Notes: generated from the letters alone by a model not told the origin. Shown: positions 9,127-17,878, numbered from the stretch's first letter. The stretch is DNA of 64,000 bases from Natrinema gelatinilyticum (GCF_024266705.1 NZ_CP100756.1:3224001-3288000), one strand, 5' to 3'. Numbers and translations are program-made.

Positions 9127-10107
9127 TGCTCTGTAGGATCGCTAGACGGCGTCGCCTCAATCTCGTTATCTTCGTAGAAAGCGAAGAGACGGATTACTTT
9201 GGTATCCGAATTCCGTCTCCTCACCCGAGAAATCGTTGCGAAAGCTAAAAACGTTGTCGAGAATCCGGACGAACCCGCCGACCCCGTAGGGGGTGGCGGG
9301 TTCGCCGAATGGGCGATGCTCACGTTGCAAGCACTGCGGATCGAACTCGGGAAATCCTACCGCCAGACAATCGATCTGTTGAGCGAAATGCCCGGCATTC
9401 TCGACGAAATCGGCCTCACGCGGCTTCCGCATTTTACCGTCCTGCGTGACTGGTTTGAGACTATCTCGATGGAGACCTATCGTGCGTTTCTCGGCGAATC
9501 AGCCGAGAAACGCACTGGCCATGCCGCGATCGACTCGACTGGTTTCGACCGCGACCAGCCCTCGCGGTACTACGCGACGCGAAAACACTACCGCGTTCGC
9601 TCGCTCAAAGTCACTGCCCTCGTGGACGTGAAAACGCTGTACGTCTACGATGTTCACTGTACGACCACGAAAAAACATGATGCGAAGATTGGTCCGCAGG
9701 TCGCTCGGCGAAACGCCGAGGACCTGCGGTCATTGGCCGCTGACCGTGCTTACGATGGAAAGCCATTCCGAGACGATCTTCATCTTGATCGCATCCGACC
9801 GTTGATCAAACACCGGATCTACTCCTCGCTCGACCGGGCACACAACGCCCGGATGAGCAGCTGCTGGTACAATCGCCGCTGGATGGTTGAGACTGTCTTT
9901 TCGTCGATCAAGCGCACGCTCGGCTCCGCCGTGCGTGCGCGAAGCTGGCACCTCGAATTCCGCGAGATGGTGCTCAAATGTGCCGTCTACAATCTTCGTC
10001 GAACAGTTAGATATCCGTAGAATCAACCGCAGTGTATCGGTTTTCGACCGGCGGTGGCATTAGTGAAAACGCCGAAATCAAGCTTCGTCTAGCGATCCTA
10101 CGAAGCA
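9127..10107 (+). mobile_element. IS5-family (ISH1 group) insertion sequence, copy 1
   Basis: Complete 981-bp element. The ends are inverted repeats sharing GTAGGATCGCTAGACG (9133-9148 and, reversed, 10086-10101), extended outward by a near-match TGCTYY. It is flanked by a perfect 8-bp target duplication CTTGTTTA at 9119-9126 and 10108-10115. An 8-bp duplication is what the ISH1 group of IS5 makes. A second copy, apparently identical and in the opposite orientation, lies at 35874-36854. The intact transposase and identical copies suggest recent movement. It landed between genes and breaks nothing visible. Confidence 0.95.
9199..10020 (+). CDS. IS5-family transposase
   Basis: Intact 273-residue DDE transposase filling the element. 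Catalytic residues sit in AIDSTGF (first D, about 109), LAADRAYDG (second D, about 177) and WMVETVFSSIKRTLG (E, about 235, within the Y-(2)-R-(3)-E-(6)-K motif of IS4/IS5 enzymes). The start is a TTG giving MVSEFRLLTREIV; no better start is present inside the left end. It cuts and rejoins DNA at the 22-bp terminal repeats. It is identical in sequence to the enzyme of the second copy. Confidence 0.93.
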   Translation: MVSEFRLLTREIVAKAKNVVENPDEPADPVGGGGFAEWAMLTLQALRIELGKSYRQTIDLLSEMPGILDEIGLTRLPHFTVLRDWFETISMETYRAFLGESAEKRTGHAAIDSTGFDRDQPSRYYATRKHYRVRSLKVTALVDVKTLYVYDVHCTTTKKHDAKIGPQVARRNAEDLRSLAADRAYDGKPFRDDLHLDRIRPLIKHRIYSSLDRAHNARMSSCWYNRRWMVETVFSSIKRTLGSAVRARSWHLEFREMVLKCAVYNLRRTVRYP

Positions 10108-10205
10108 CTTGTTTACACACTCTTCAGTAGCCGTTGTCGGTTCGCCCCGGTGTCTCTTTCCACTGATTCACTATCCTTCACTGGAGGCCCTCTATTCGAC
10201 GGTAC

Positions 10206-10970
10206 TCATTTCTCTTCAGGGCGCTCGGTTGCCCGTCGGAGAAGACCCAGCAAGGTGTTCACCTCGCGTTCGGTCAGATCTGCCCTCCCAAACACCCGTC
10301 GCAACATTCGCATCGTCTTCTCCTGTTTTTCTTCGGGATGGTTGATCTCCTCGAGCAGTGCTGCCCACTGGTCGTAGAGCCGATCGATCGTTTGCTCGGG
10401 TGCGCGGACGCGTTCTATGGCGGGCAACTGCGTTTCGTCGCTGAGGGTGAGCCTGCGCAACTCGTAGAGCGTAATGGTCGCAGCCTGACCGAGGTTCAGG
10501 ACGGGGTACTCGGCGTTCGCTGGAATCGAACAGATTTCGTCGATCCGAGCGAGTTCTTCGTTCGTCAGCCCGACGCGTTCACGGCCGAAGACCAGTGCGG
10601 TGGACGCCGCGACGGTCGGGAGCCGATCGGCCAGATCCGCCGGCGTCGAGTACGGAAATCGAACGTGACTGTTGTCGTCCTCGTTCGTCACCGCCGTACA
10701 CCCAATCGTATGATAGGTGTCGACCAGCTCGGTAAAGCTGATCTCCGTTGCGTTAGGAAGGATATCTTCTCGAGCGTGGCCTGCAAACCCATAGGCTTCG
10801 CCGTCTGGATCGAGTGCCGGGGGATCGACGAGCAGGAGGTCGTTGAATCCAAAGTTCTTCATCGCGCGGGCGATGGTTCCGATGTTTCCCGGCGACTGAG
10901 CGTCTACGACTGCAACGGCGGGTAGCGTTCGGACGGGTTCGTCGGTCGGAGACGACGACTCGTCAGTCAT
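10206..10970 (-). CDS. trmJ: TrmJ-like SpoU-family RNA 2'-O-methyltransferase
   Basis: Protein of 254 residues with the SPOUT (SpoU) fold: motif 1 VVDAQSPGNIGTIARAMKNFGF (asparagine and arginine conserved), motif 2 TALVFGRERVGLTNEEL, motif 3 SIPANAEYPVLNLGQAATITLYEL with the knot that holds AdoMet. The C-terminal helices (NHPEEKQEKTMRMLRRVFGRADLTEREVNTLLGLLR) are those of TrmJ, which methylates the ribose of position 32 in tRNA. It converges on the IS element. Assignment to tRNA rather than another RNA is by family similarity. Confidence 0.85.
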   Translation of the reverse strand: MTDESSSPTDEPVRTLPAVAVVDAQSPGNIGTIARAMKNFGFNDLLLVDPPALDPDGEAYGFAGHAREDILPNATEISFTELVDTYHTIGCTAVTNEDDNSHVRFPYSTPADLADRLPTVAASTALVFGRERVGLTNEELARIDEICSIPANAEYPVLNLGQAATITLYELRRLTLSDETQLPAIERVRAPEQTIDRLYDQWAALLEEINHPEEKQEKTMRMLRRVFGRADLTEREVNTLLGLLRRATERPEEK

Positions 10971-11328
10971 CGCTATCCAGGACTCGATGTGACGGGCTCG
11001 AACGGAGTGTGCCTGACCGCAGTTCGATTTCGGTCACGACAGCCGTGCCGACCGTTCGATGAGAGCCTGTGGTGTCATACGCGCTCATATACCACTTACG
11101 TACAAACGGGAACGCAAAAAAGAGCGTGTTCGTCCGACGAGCACTGCTCGAGCGGGTCGTTCTTCGGTGATATCGTTTTTGTCCTTCCGTCCGTTCTTCG
11201 TCCTTTCTGTCTCTCAATCGCACTCACATCAGGAGTACCCGCCGCAACAGTGTTCTCATGTCGGTCCCTCCGTTGTTTCTCACCAGCCGTTATTTTCTCA
11301 CCAATTGGTGTACTGTTCTAGTATATTC

Positions 11329-11362
11329 TAGTAACTAGTGTGAGTTAGTAACTAGTGTGAGT
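11329..11362. repeat. Tandem 17-bp direct repeat (two perfect units)
   Basis: The unit TAGTAACTAGTGTGAGT occurs at 11329-11345 and again, directly joined, at 11346-11362. Each unit contains the palindrome ACTAGT. It is preceded by AT-rich sequence (CTAGTATATTCTAGTA), making this the most AT-rich part of the origin region. It could be an unwinding element or a protein-binding iteron; neither is shown. Confidence 0.75.
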
Positions 11363-11611
11363 ATGTATCGACTAGAAACGGTACCGAGTTCTGATACTAC
11401 GTGTGTGAATCTGACTGGATACCGCGATTACCGTCCCGATCCTACGCATCCCGATCCTGCACGAGAGGAAGCGCGTGACGGCAAGGGATCACTGGCCCAT
11501 GGCTGTCGTCGTGAACGCTACTTCGATCTGAATTGGGTGAGTGAGCCGCTGAATCGGACACTGGTCGATGTATCGGCACCGATCGACTGGGTCGAAATCG
11601 ATGGGACACGG

Positions 11612-11957
11612 ACACACCCCCCTCGCGTTTGTAAGCGCTCTCACATGCGGAGGATCTGTTACGCAACACACCGTTGTCGCGGATGAAAAAGATCGGCTTC
11701 TGTGCCGTGAATCCTCAAAAATCGGTGAATTCGTTTTACTGCCACCCCTCTTTCACCGTTACAAACGCGAAGGGGGTGTGTGTGTACCGGACACTGAGTG
11801 ACCCCCGACGCGCCCGATCAGTTCGCGGAACGGGTTTCACCGTCCGTCGAGCAAACGTTCCGCGAACTGTGAACGAAAGTCGATCTCCGGAACCGGGTGC
11901 AGCGTCTCCGTTTCTGAGCCGGTCCGGTCGTACGTTACATCCGCGATGGGGGTGTCC
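11612..11957. other. oriC: Candidate replication origin with three origin-recognition-box-like repeats
   Basis: Three 23-bp boxes share the core ACAAACGCGARGGGGGTGTG. Box A is on the minus strand at 11612-11634; box B is on the plus strand at 11759-11781 and matches A at 22 of 23 positions; box C is on the plus strand at 11935-11957 and matches B at 18 of 23. A and B face each other across about 125 bp. Oppositely facing boxes with a G-run at one end, next to an orc1/cdc6 gene, are the known layout of haloarchaeal origins, where Orc1/Cdc6 binds the boxes and the sequence between them melts. I infer an origin from this layout; activity is not shown. Confidence 0.75.
11819..11869. repeat. 14-bp perfect inverted repeat between origin boxes B and C
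   Basis: CAGTTCGCGGAACG at 11819-11832 is repeated in reverse complement at 11856-11869, with a 23-bp spacer. It lies between origin boxes B and C and upstream of orc1/cdc6. It could be a dyad bound by a dimeric protein, or a hairpin. It does not resemble the origin boxes, so it may bind another factor. Confidence 0.6.
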
Positions 11958-12126
11958 GTCCCTATCGCGCCGTTCACTGGTCTTAGAAGCGCGAGGGTGC
12001 CGAAATGTACTTCATATAGTCATGTGGCCGTCGTTGCCCACTCGAGTCGCTCTGACGGCGTATTTACATCCGCGATCGATCTCCACAGCTTTATTTCAAT
12101 TCGGTTGGAAGGAACGGGATACCGCA

Positions 12127-13353
12127 ATGTCCGCCAACGACGAACGAGATCCTCTCTTTCGGTACGACGATCCGGTCTTTGCCGACGAGCGTCTACTCGA
12201 GATCACGCACCTTCCCGGTCCGGATCGAATCGTCGGTCGTGACGAGCAGATGCAACGGGTTGCGGACGCTCTGAACCCGGCGATATTCGGGAGCGAGCCC
12301 AATCACCTGTTCATTTTCGGCAAGACCGGCACCGGTAAATCGCTCATCTCGCGGTCGGTCACCCAGCGAGTGATCACTGAAGCCCAACACGACGACGTCA
12401 CAGTGAAGTACGCCTTCATCGACTGTGGCGAACAGAACACGGAGGCGTCGATCGTCAAAACGATCGCCCAGATCGTCAACGACTCCGAGACGAGCGGCGT
12501 CACCGTACCCGACCGCGGCCTGGGCACGGGCGACTACTACAAGCGCCTCTGGCAGGCCGTCGATCACTGCACCGACGTCACCATCGTCATTCTCGACGAG
12601 ATCGATATGCTCGAGGACGACGAGGTTCTTCGAAAGCTCTCTCGGGCCGGCGAAAATCGCCGTATATCCGACTCGAGCATCGGTATCATCGGTATCTCGA
12701 ACAAGATTGATTTTCCGGATCATCTCTCCGAGCGCGTCAAGTCGAGTCTGTCGCGGGACGAACTGGTCTTCTCTCCGTACGATGCGAACCAACTCGTCGA
12801 GATTCTCGAAAAGCGCCGTGACGCGTTCCACGACGGGGTGTTGTCCGCCGACGTTATTCCATTGACTGCAGCGCTCGCCGCCCAGGAGCACGGTGATGCG
12901 CGGAAGGCGATCGACATCCTCCGAAACGCAGGTCGAATCGCCAAGAAGCGAAACGACACTCGGGTGACCGCAGATCACGTCCGGGACGCAAAGGAAAAGA
13001 CGGAGGCTGACCGGTTCAACGAGTTGATCGAGGGATCACCCCAGCAGGCGAAGGCGATCCTCTACTCCCTAACGCTGCTGACCGAAAACAGTACCGAGAA
13101 GGAGTTTCCGACGAAGATCATCTACAATCAGTACAAGGAGGTCGCCCGCCAACTCGACTTCGACGTCCTCTCGGAGCGACGAGTACAGGAAATTCTCCAG
13201 GAACAGAACTTCCTCAACGTGATCCAGTCCGAGCGAGAGGGACGCGGTCGGGGCCGCGGCGCACACGCAAAACACCGCTTGCTGGAAAATCCATCAATCG
13301 TCAAGAAAGTCCTCCTGCGCGATTCGCGGTTAGCGGTCCTCGAAAACGAGTAA
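12127..13353 (+). CDS. cdc6: Orc1/Cdc6 family replication initiator
   Basis: AAA+ protein of 408 residues. Walker A FGKTGTGKS at about 64-72, Walker B IVILDEID at about 153-160, sensor region GIIGISNKIDF, then the sensor-2/lid part (EHGDARKAIDILRNAGRIAKK) and a C-terminal winged helix (about 310-408) with the basic wing EREGRGRGRGAHAKHR. It binds origin boxes, opens DNA and loads the MCM helicase. I took the ATG at 12127 (MSANDERDPLFRYDDPVFADE) because the frame upstream runs through the non-coding origin region and has no acidic coding character. Which of the several haloarchaeal Orc paralogues this is cannot be told here. Confidence 0.93.
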   Translation: MSANDERDPLFRYDDPVFADERLLEITHLPGPDRIVGRDEQMQRVADALNPAIFGSEPNHLFIFGKTGTGKSLISRSVTQRVITEAQHDDVTVKYAFIDCGEQNTEASIVKTIAQIVNDSETSGVTVPDRGLGTGDYYKRLWQAVDHCTDVTIVILDEIDMLEDDEVLRKLSRAGENRRISDSSIGIIGISNKIDFPDHLSERVKSSLSRDELVFSPYDANQLVEILEKRRDAFHDGVLSADVIPLTAALAAQEHGDARKAIDILRNAGRIAKKRNDTRVTADHVRDAKEKTEADRFNELIEGSPQQAKAILYSLTLLTENSTEKEFPTKIIYNQYKEVARQLDFDVLSERRVQEILQEQNFLNVIQSEREGRGRGRGAHAKHRLLENPSIVKKVLLRDSRLAVLENE

Positions 13354-13406
13354 GAGCGCTTCGCCGGAACCGCGGTGCCTTTTTGCATCGCCTCCTCAGA
13401 CGGGGT

Positions 13407-14600
13407 ATGAACAGCGTCGACGCCGCCGGTCTGGGGATCGGTGATGACCACCCGCCCCGGATCATGGGCGTGTTAAACGTCAGCGAGGAGTCGCCCTACG
13501 ATCCGAGCGTTTTCGACGATCCCAGCGAGGCGGCTCGCTACGTCGACGAGGAACTGATCGACGAAGGGGCTGACATCGTCGATATCGGTCTCGAATCGGC
13601 GAACAAGCGGTTCGACGTGCTCTCGGCAACGGAGGAACTCAAGCGCTTACACGTCGCACTCGAGACGATCGAAAGCGTCTCCGGGGACGCTATCTTTTCG
13701 ATCGAGACTCGCTATGCCGACGTAGCCGACGAAGCGCTCGCGCGCGGCTTCGATATGGTAAACGACATCTGTGGATTCGCCGATCCCGCAATGCCGACAG
13801 TCTGTGAGGAACACGACGTGGCGGTCGCGAAGATGGCGAGCCCGCCGGACCTCGAGCGACCCGGTGTCGTCGAGGAAACAGATTGGACGACCCGGAAATC
13901 ACCGGAGTGGGCCACGCGGGCGGACTTCGTCGATCAGGTATACGAGGCGCTGAAGCAAAATGGAATGACCGATAAGACGATCCTCGACCCGGCCTTCGGG
14001 GGCTGGAGCAGCGCACAGACGCTCGAAGACGACCGCGAGACGTTCCGTCGGCTTCGTGAGTTTCGCGCTCTCGGTCGGCCGCTGCTGGTCTCGATCAACC
14101 GGAAGAACTTCCTCGGCGAAATCGCCGCCCGCGAGACGGAAGAACGACTGCCGGTCAGTCTCGCAGCGACTTCGATGGCCGTCGAGCGCGGTGCGCACGT
14201 GATCCGAACGCACGACGTGGCCGAAACGCGAGACGCCGCCCTGATCGGATCAGCGTTTACAGAACGCACGAGTGTGATCGCAGACGGTATCACGCTCTCA
14301 CAGTTGGACGTCCGCTCGACGCGGGAGATCCGGTCCCAACTCCGGGAACGCGGTATCGATCCCGCGGTTGCGGACGATCTGTGGACGCAATTGCTCGAGA
14401 TCGAGGGCCTCGACCCCGACTCGAGCGAGCGATTGCTGTCGATCGCGGCCGACCACGGAGCGGTCGGCAGGCGCGTGACAGGCGATCGGTTCCTTCTCGC
14501 TGGTTCGACTGCCGCCATTTCCGATATTTCAGCCCGTCTGACGGACGAGTCGGGTCGACTCGATCGTCTCGGTCGGAAGCTGTCAGGGGTGCTGCGGTGA
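13407..14600 (+). CDS. folP: Dihydropteroate synthase
   Basis: The 397-residue product begins with the DHPS barrel: PRIMGVLNVSEESPYDPS, DEGADIVDIGLESANKRFDVLSATEEL, VNDICGFADPAM, TILDPAFGGWS, RPLLVSINRKNFLGEI and HVIRTHDVAETRDA. These hold the pterin and sulfonamide/pABA sites. The enzyme joins 6-hydroxymethyl-dihydropterin diphosphate to p-aminobenzoate. After about residue 290 there is an extra C-terminal domain of about 100 residues that ordinary DHPS lacks. The ATG at 13407 is preferred to one eight codons upstream. It precedes mptE, which makes its substrate. Confidence 0.9.
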   Translation: MNSVDAAGLGIGDDHPPRIMGVLNVSEESPYDPSVFDDPSEAARYVDEELIDEGADIVDIGLESANKRFDVLSATEELKRLHVALETIESVSGDAIFSIETRYADVADEALARGFDMVNDICGFADPAMPTVCEEHDVAVAKMASPPDLERPGVVEETDWTTRKSPEWATRADFVDQVYEALKQNGMTDKTILDPAFGGWSSAQTLEDDRETFRRLREFRALGRPLLVSINRKNFLGEIAARETEERLPVSLAATSMAVERGAHVIRTHDVAETRDAALIGSAFTERTSVIADGITLSQLDVRSTREIRSQLRERGIDPAVADDLWTQLLEIEGLDPDSSERLLSIAADHGAVGRRVTGDRFLLAGSTAAISDISARLTDESGRLDRLGRKLSGVLR

Positions 14601-14980
14601 GAAAAATCGTATGTCGGATGTTCCGAAACGAGGGAGTGGACGCCGGGCGGTCTCCCGGACAGGGGTACGTTGGAGGCGATCTCCGGCCCACAACACGGAA
14701 TTATTGTGGTCCGACACGAACAGCGACGGCTGAAATCTGCGTCCTGAAGATCGATGTCGGTGGGCTGCGGGCTGTGGGTTGCGGACTGTTCTCCGAGGGG
14801 ATCCCGATTGTCGACAGTCCGTAGCGTCGACTGTCGGCGGACAGCTGATGACGGGTCCTGGGACCTGTGTTTACGGAATAGGTGGTGGATCGGTGAGCGG
14901 TGACTTCGATATCGATTGCCCCATATTCGAGTCGACACAGAACACACAAACGGATCGCGCGACGAGTACCGACACCGAGC
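14601..14980. other. Intergenic region between folP and mptE
   Basis: About 380 bp with no supported gene. It holds several short inverted repeats around GTCGACAGTC/GACTGTCGG (about 14809-14842), which can fold. I see no tRNA, no clear TATA box and no open frame with coding character. Confidence 0.4.
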
Positions 14981-15697
14981 ATGGAGTTCGACGAGTGGGA
15001 ACCAGTTTACAACGTGATCCTCGAGGATTTCGGGTACGACCGGATCGGCGACGAACAGGGGCGGGATTTCCTCGATTCGCTTCTGGACGCGTCGTTCGAT
15101 CCGGCGGGGCTATCGGCCCTCCAGGATGCGACTGTCGCCGTTGCAGGAGCCGGGCCGTCGCTCGAGACCGGGGCCGACCTCACACGTGCGCGCGATGCAG
15201 ATGCCGTCGTCGCGGCCTCGACAGCCGTCGACACCCTCGCGACCCACGGAATCGACGTCGAGTGCATGGTGACGGACCTCGATAAGAATCCGGAAACGGT
15301 CGAACGGCTCACCCTCGACGGCGTTCCGGTCGCGATCCACGGGCACGGCGACAATCTGGAGACGATACGCGACGTCGTCCCGAACTGTGCTCACGAGTAC
15401 GTTTTGCCGACGACGCAGGCCGAACCGCGCGGCCGAGTCCAGAACTTCGGCGGCTTCACGGACGGTGATCGTGCGGCGTTTCTCGCGGACCACATGGGCG
15501 CCGCCGAACTCGTCTTCGTAGGCTGGGACTTCGACGACCCGACGGTCGACTCCGTGAAGGCCCGGAAGCTCGAGTGGGCGGAACGCTTACTCTACTGGCT
15601 CGAAACACGCCGCGAGGAGCGCTTCGGCGTACTGGATGGACGACGGTCGGAGATCGAGACCGGCGACGTGTCGCTCGAATTCGATCACCGTCAGTGA
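14981..15697 (+). CDS. mptE: 6-hydroxymethyl-7,8-dihydropterin pyrophosphokinase, MptE type
   Basis: Protein of 238 residues of the archaeal MptE (DUF115) family: MEFDEWEPVYNVILEDFGYDR, VAGAGPSLE, VAASTAVDTLATHGIDVECMVTDLDKN, VAIHGHGDN, FGGFTDGDRAAFLADHMGA and ELVFVGWDFDDP. It transfers diphosphate from ATP to 6-hydroxymethyl-dihydropterin, the step before dihydropteroate synthase. In archaea this enzyme replaces the unrelated bacterial FolK. The start at 14981 drops an Arg- and His-rich upstream extension of 27 codons. Its position after folP makes a two-gene pterin pathway locus. Confidence 0.9.
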   Translation: MEFDEWEPVYNVILEDFGYDRIGDEQGRDFLDSLLDASFDPAGLSALQDATVAVAGAGPSLETGADLTRARDADAVVAASTAVDTLATHGIDVECMVTDLDKNPETVERLTLDGVPVAIHGHGDNLETIRDVVPNCAHEYVLPTTQAEPRGRVQNFGGFTDGDRAAFLADHMGAAELVFVGWDFDDPTVDSVKARKLEWAERLLYWLETRREERFGVLDGRRSEIETGDVSLEFDHRQ

Positions 15698-15976
15698 GCC
15701 GTTCGACGAACGTTTCGTCGGCCATCGCGGACGTCGAGTCGGTGTCGATGACTCACCTGACCGCGGGTTCCGGAACGCCCAGTTCTCGCATCACCGCACC
15801 GACTCGCTCGAGACGCTGCTTGCGAACGGCCGCGTACTCGCCGACCAGTGGTGCATCTCCGGCGCCCATCGCGAGTTGCGCGTCCGTTTCGCCGGATCGT
15901 CCGACGTGCAAAACTGGCGCTCCGACGGCGGCTTCGAGACCTACATTCTTTCGGCACTCGAGCGCGCAGTTCGACT
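15698..15976. other. Region of uncertain coding strand between mptE and photolyase
   Basis: Two frames look protein-like. On the plus strand a frame runs from inside mptE (ATG 15636) to a TGA at 15978-15980 that overlaps the photolyase GTG by four bases, with high G/C third positions and an end SDVQNWRSDGGFETYILSALERAV. On the minus strand a frame closing at 15753 reads VGAPVLHVGRSGETDAQLAMG, also haloarchaeal in style, but it has no usable start. I cannot decide; one of them may be a small or decayed gene. Confidence 0.35.
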
Positions 15977-17386
15977 GTGATCGTTCACTGGCACCGTCGG
16001 GATCTCCGCACGCCCGACAACCGTGGGCTCGAACGCGCTGGAGCCACCGACGAGTCGATCGTCCCGCTGTTCGTCCTCGATCCGACCGTTCTCGAATACG
16101 CGTCGTCAGTCCGAGTCGCGTGTTTGCTCGAGGCTCTCGAGGCGCTTCGGAAGCGCTATCGAGAGTTCGGGAGCGATCTCGTGGTCGTCGAAGGAGAGGC
16201 GAGCGGAGCGGTTCCGCGCGTCGCAGCCGAGTACGACGCCTCGTCCGTCGTCTGGAACGAAGACTACAGCGGGCTCGCACGGGAGCGGGATCGAGCGGTG
16301 CGCGCTGCACTCGCGGACGACGACACCGCGTGTGAGTCGGTTCACGATGCGATCCTCCACGAACCGGGATCGATTACGCCGAATCAGGGCGCCCACTACT
16401 CGGTGTTCTCGTACTTCTGGAAGAAGTGGCGCGACCGGGACAAACGGGAACCGGTCGGGCGACCCGACGCGGACGGGTTCGCCAGTGTAACGGGCGATCC
16501 GCTGCCATCGCTCTCGGACCTCGGATTCGACGACCCCGAGGCGACGCCCCCGTCAGTGACGATGACGGCAGCGCATGAGCGGGTCTCGGATTTCTGCTCG
16601 GGGCCGATCTATCGGTACGCTGCGGAACGCGACTACCCCGCCGCACGCGGGACCTCACGGCTTTCACCACACCTCAAATGGGGAACGATCGGCCCGCGGG
16701 AGCTGTACGCGGCAACCGACCGTGCTGCCGACAGGGCGGATACCGACGGGGAGCGCGAGAGCGTCCGCGAGTTCCAGCGCCAGCTCGCCTGGCGAGAGTT
16801 CTATGCACACGTCCTCGCGTTCAACCCGGAGACCGTCTCCGAAAACTTCAGCGGATACACGAACCCCATCGAATGGGAGGACGATCCGGACGCGCTCGAG
16901 GCGTGGAAGAACGGCGAAACGGGATATCCGATCGTCGACGCGGGGATGCGACAGCTCCGGGCCGAGGGGTGGATGCACAATCGCGTGCGGATGCTCGTCG
17001 CATCGTTTTTGACCAAAGATCTCCTGCTCGACTGGCGGGAGGGATATCAGTGGTTCAGGCACATGCTCGCGGATCACGACACCGCTAACGACGTCGGTGG
17101 CTGGCAGTGGGCCGCATCGACCGGCACCGATGCACAACCCTATTTCCGCGTGTTCAATCCGCTGACACAGGGACGCGAGTACGATCCCGATGCCGAATAC
17201 GTCCGCGACTACGTTTCCGAACTCACCGACGCTTCGACCGAAGAAATCCACAGCTGGCACGACCTTGAGCCCGACGAACGAGAGCGAATCGCCCCCGCGT
17301 ACCCGGCCCCCATCGTCGAGCACGCCGTTCGCCGGGACCGAGCCATCGAAATGTTCGAGCACGCGCGCGGAGAGTCCTCGGAGTAG
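15977..17386 (+). CDS. phr: Cryptochrome/photolyase family protein, probable CPD photolyase
   Basis: Protein of 469 residues. The N-terminal alpha/beta antenna domain starts VIVHWHRRDLRTPDNRGLERA, and the C-terminal FAD domain has SRLSPHLKWGTIGPRELYAA, FQRQLAWREFYAHVLAF, ETGYPIVDAGMRQLRAEGWMHNR, FLTKDLLLDWREGYQWF and WAASTGTDAQPYFRVFNP. These are the FAD- and lesion-binding segments of class I photolyases. It uses blue light to split cyclobutane pyrimidine dimers, valuable for a sun-exposed halophile. The start is the GTG at 15977, where the antenna domain begins; longer starts add Arg-rich sequence. Confidence 0.9.
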   Translation: MIVHWHRRDLRTPDNRGLERAGATDESIVPLFVLDPTVLEYASSVRVACLLEALEALRKRYREFGSDLVVVEGEASGAVPRVAAEYDASSVVWNEDYSGLARERDRAVRAALADDDTACESVHDAILHEPGSITPNQGAHYSVFSYFWKKWRDRDKREPVGRPDADGFASVTGDPLPSLSDLGFDDPEATPPSVTMTAAHERVSDFCSGPIYRYAAERDYPAARGTSRLSPHLKWGTIGPRELYAATDRAADRADTDGERESVREFQRQLAWREFYAHVLAFNPETVSENFSGYTNPIEWEDDPDALEAWKNGETGYPIVDAGMRQLRAEGWMHNRVRMLVASFLTKDLLLDWREGYQWFRHMLADHDTANDVGGWQWAASTGTDAQPYFRVFNPLTQGREYDPDAEYVRDYVSELTDASTEEIHSWHDLEPDERERIAPAYPAPIVEHAVRRDRAIEMFEHARGESSE

Positions 17387-17569
17387 TGGCGCTTCGAACG
17401 GAGACCTGTTGCACGTCTCCGACGAACGGCCTGTGTGCACGACCCCGGATTCGAAATCGATAGCACGCCTATTCTCGGGTACTGGGCCGAGAGGATGGTG
17501 ATCTCACCCGTTACTCAGAATGATATATTTGCCACCACCCTTATCAGCTGGACTATCTTAGGCGCTAGT

Positions 17570-17878
17570 ATGTCCCCTCTGGACAACCCGTCGTCGCCCA
17601 GTGGTGCGGTTCCTCCATCTCAGGCAATCGTCGAAGCGATCGCCGCACACGAGGGCGTTGACGTGACCGAGGTCGAGCCCCCGACGTACGACCCGCTGTT
17701 TACGGTCGTCAATCCGGAGGCGCTCGATGAACTGTTCGACCCCACTTCCGATTCGGCCAGCGACGTGGTGGTAACACTCGAGTACGAGGGATACACGGTC
17801 GTCGTTCGCGGCGGAAGCGAGGTCAAAGTCAGCGAGCAATCCTCAGACGATTCGATCAATCACCCGATCGAAGAGTAA
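17570..17878 (+). CDS. HalOD1 output domain protein
   Basis: Small acidic protein of 102 residues that consists almost wholly of a HalOD1 domain: PPSQAIVEAIAAHEGVDVTEVEPPTY, NPEALDELFDP, VVVTLEYEGYTVVVRGGSEVKV. HalOD1 is a haloarchaeal output domain often fused to response regulators; stand-alone copies like this one are common and of unknown function. AT-rich TATA-like tracts lie at 17524-17530 and about 17539-17544. The ATG at 17570 is chosen because the domain starts a few residues later. Confidence 0.85.
   Translation: MSPLDNPSSPSGAVPPSQAIVEAIAAHEGVDVTEVEPPTYDPLFTVVNPEALDELFDPTSDSASDVVVTLEYEGYTVVVRGGSEVKVSEQSSDDSINHPIEE

Larger units (their letters stand above)
10971..12126. other. Long non-coding region holding the probable replication origin
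   Basis: About 1.16 kb without a convincing gene between divergently read trmJ and orc1/cdc6. Open frames here have poor codon use and overlap on both strands. The stretch contains a tandem 17-bp repeat, three origin-box-like repeats and a 14-bp inverted repeat, each listed separately. Local AT content is clearly above the surrounding genes, most of all near 11280-11400. A TATA-like TTTATTT at about 12090-12096 precedes the orc1/cdc6 ATG by about 31 bp. Confidence 0.7.
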
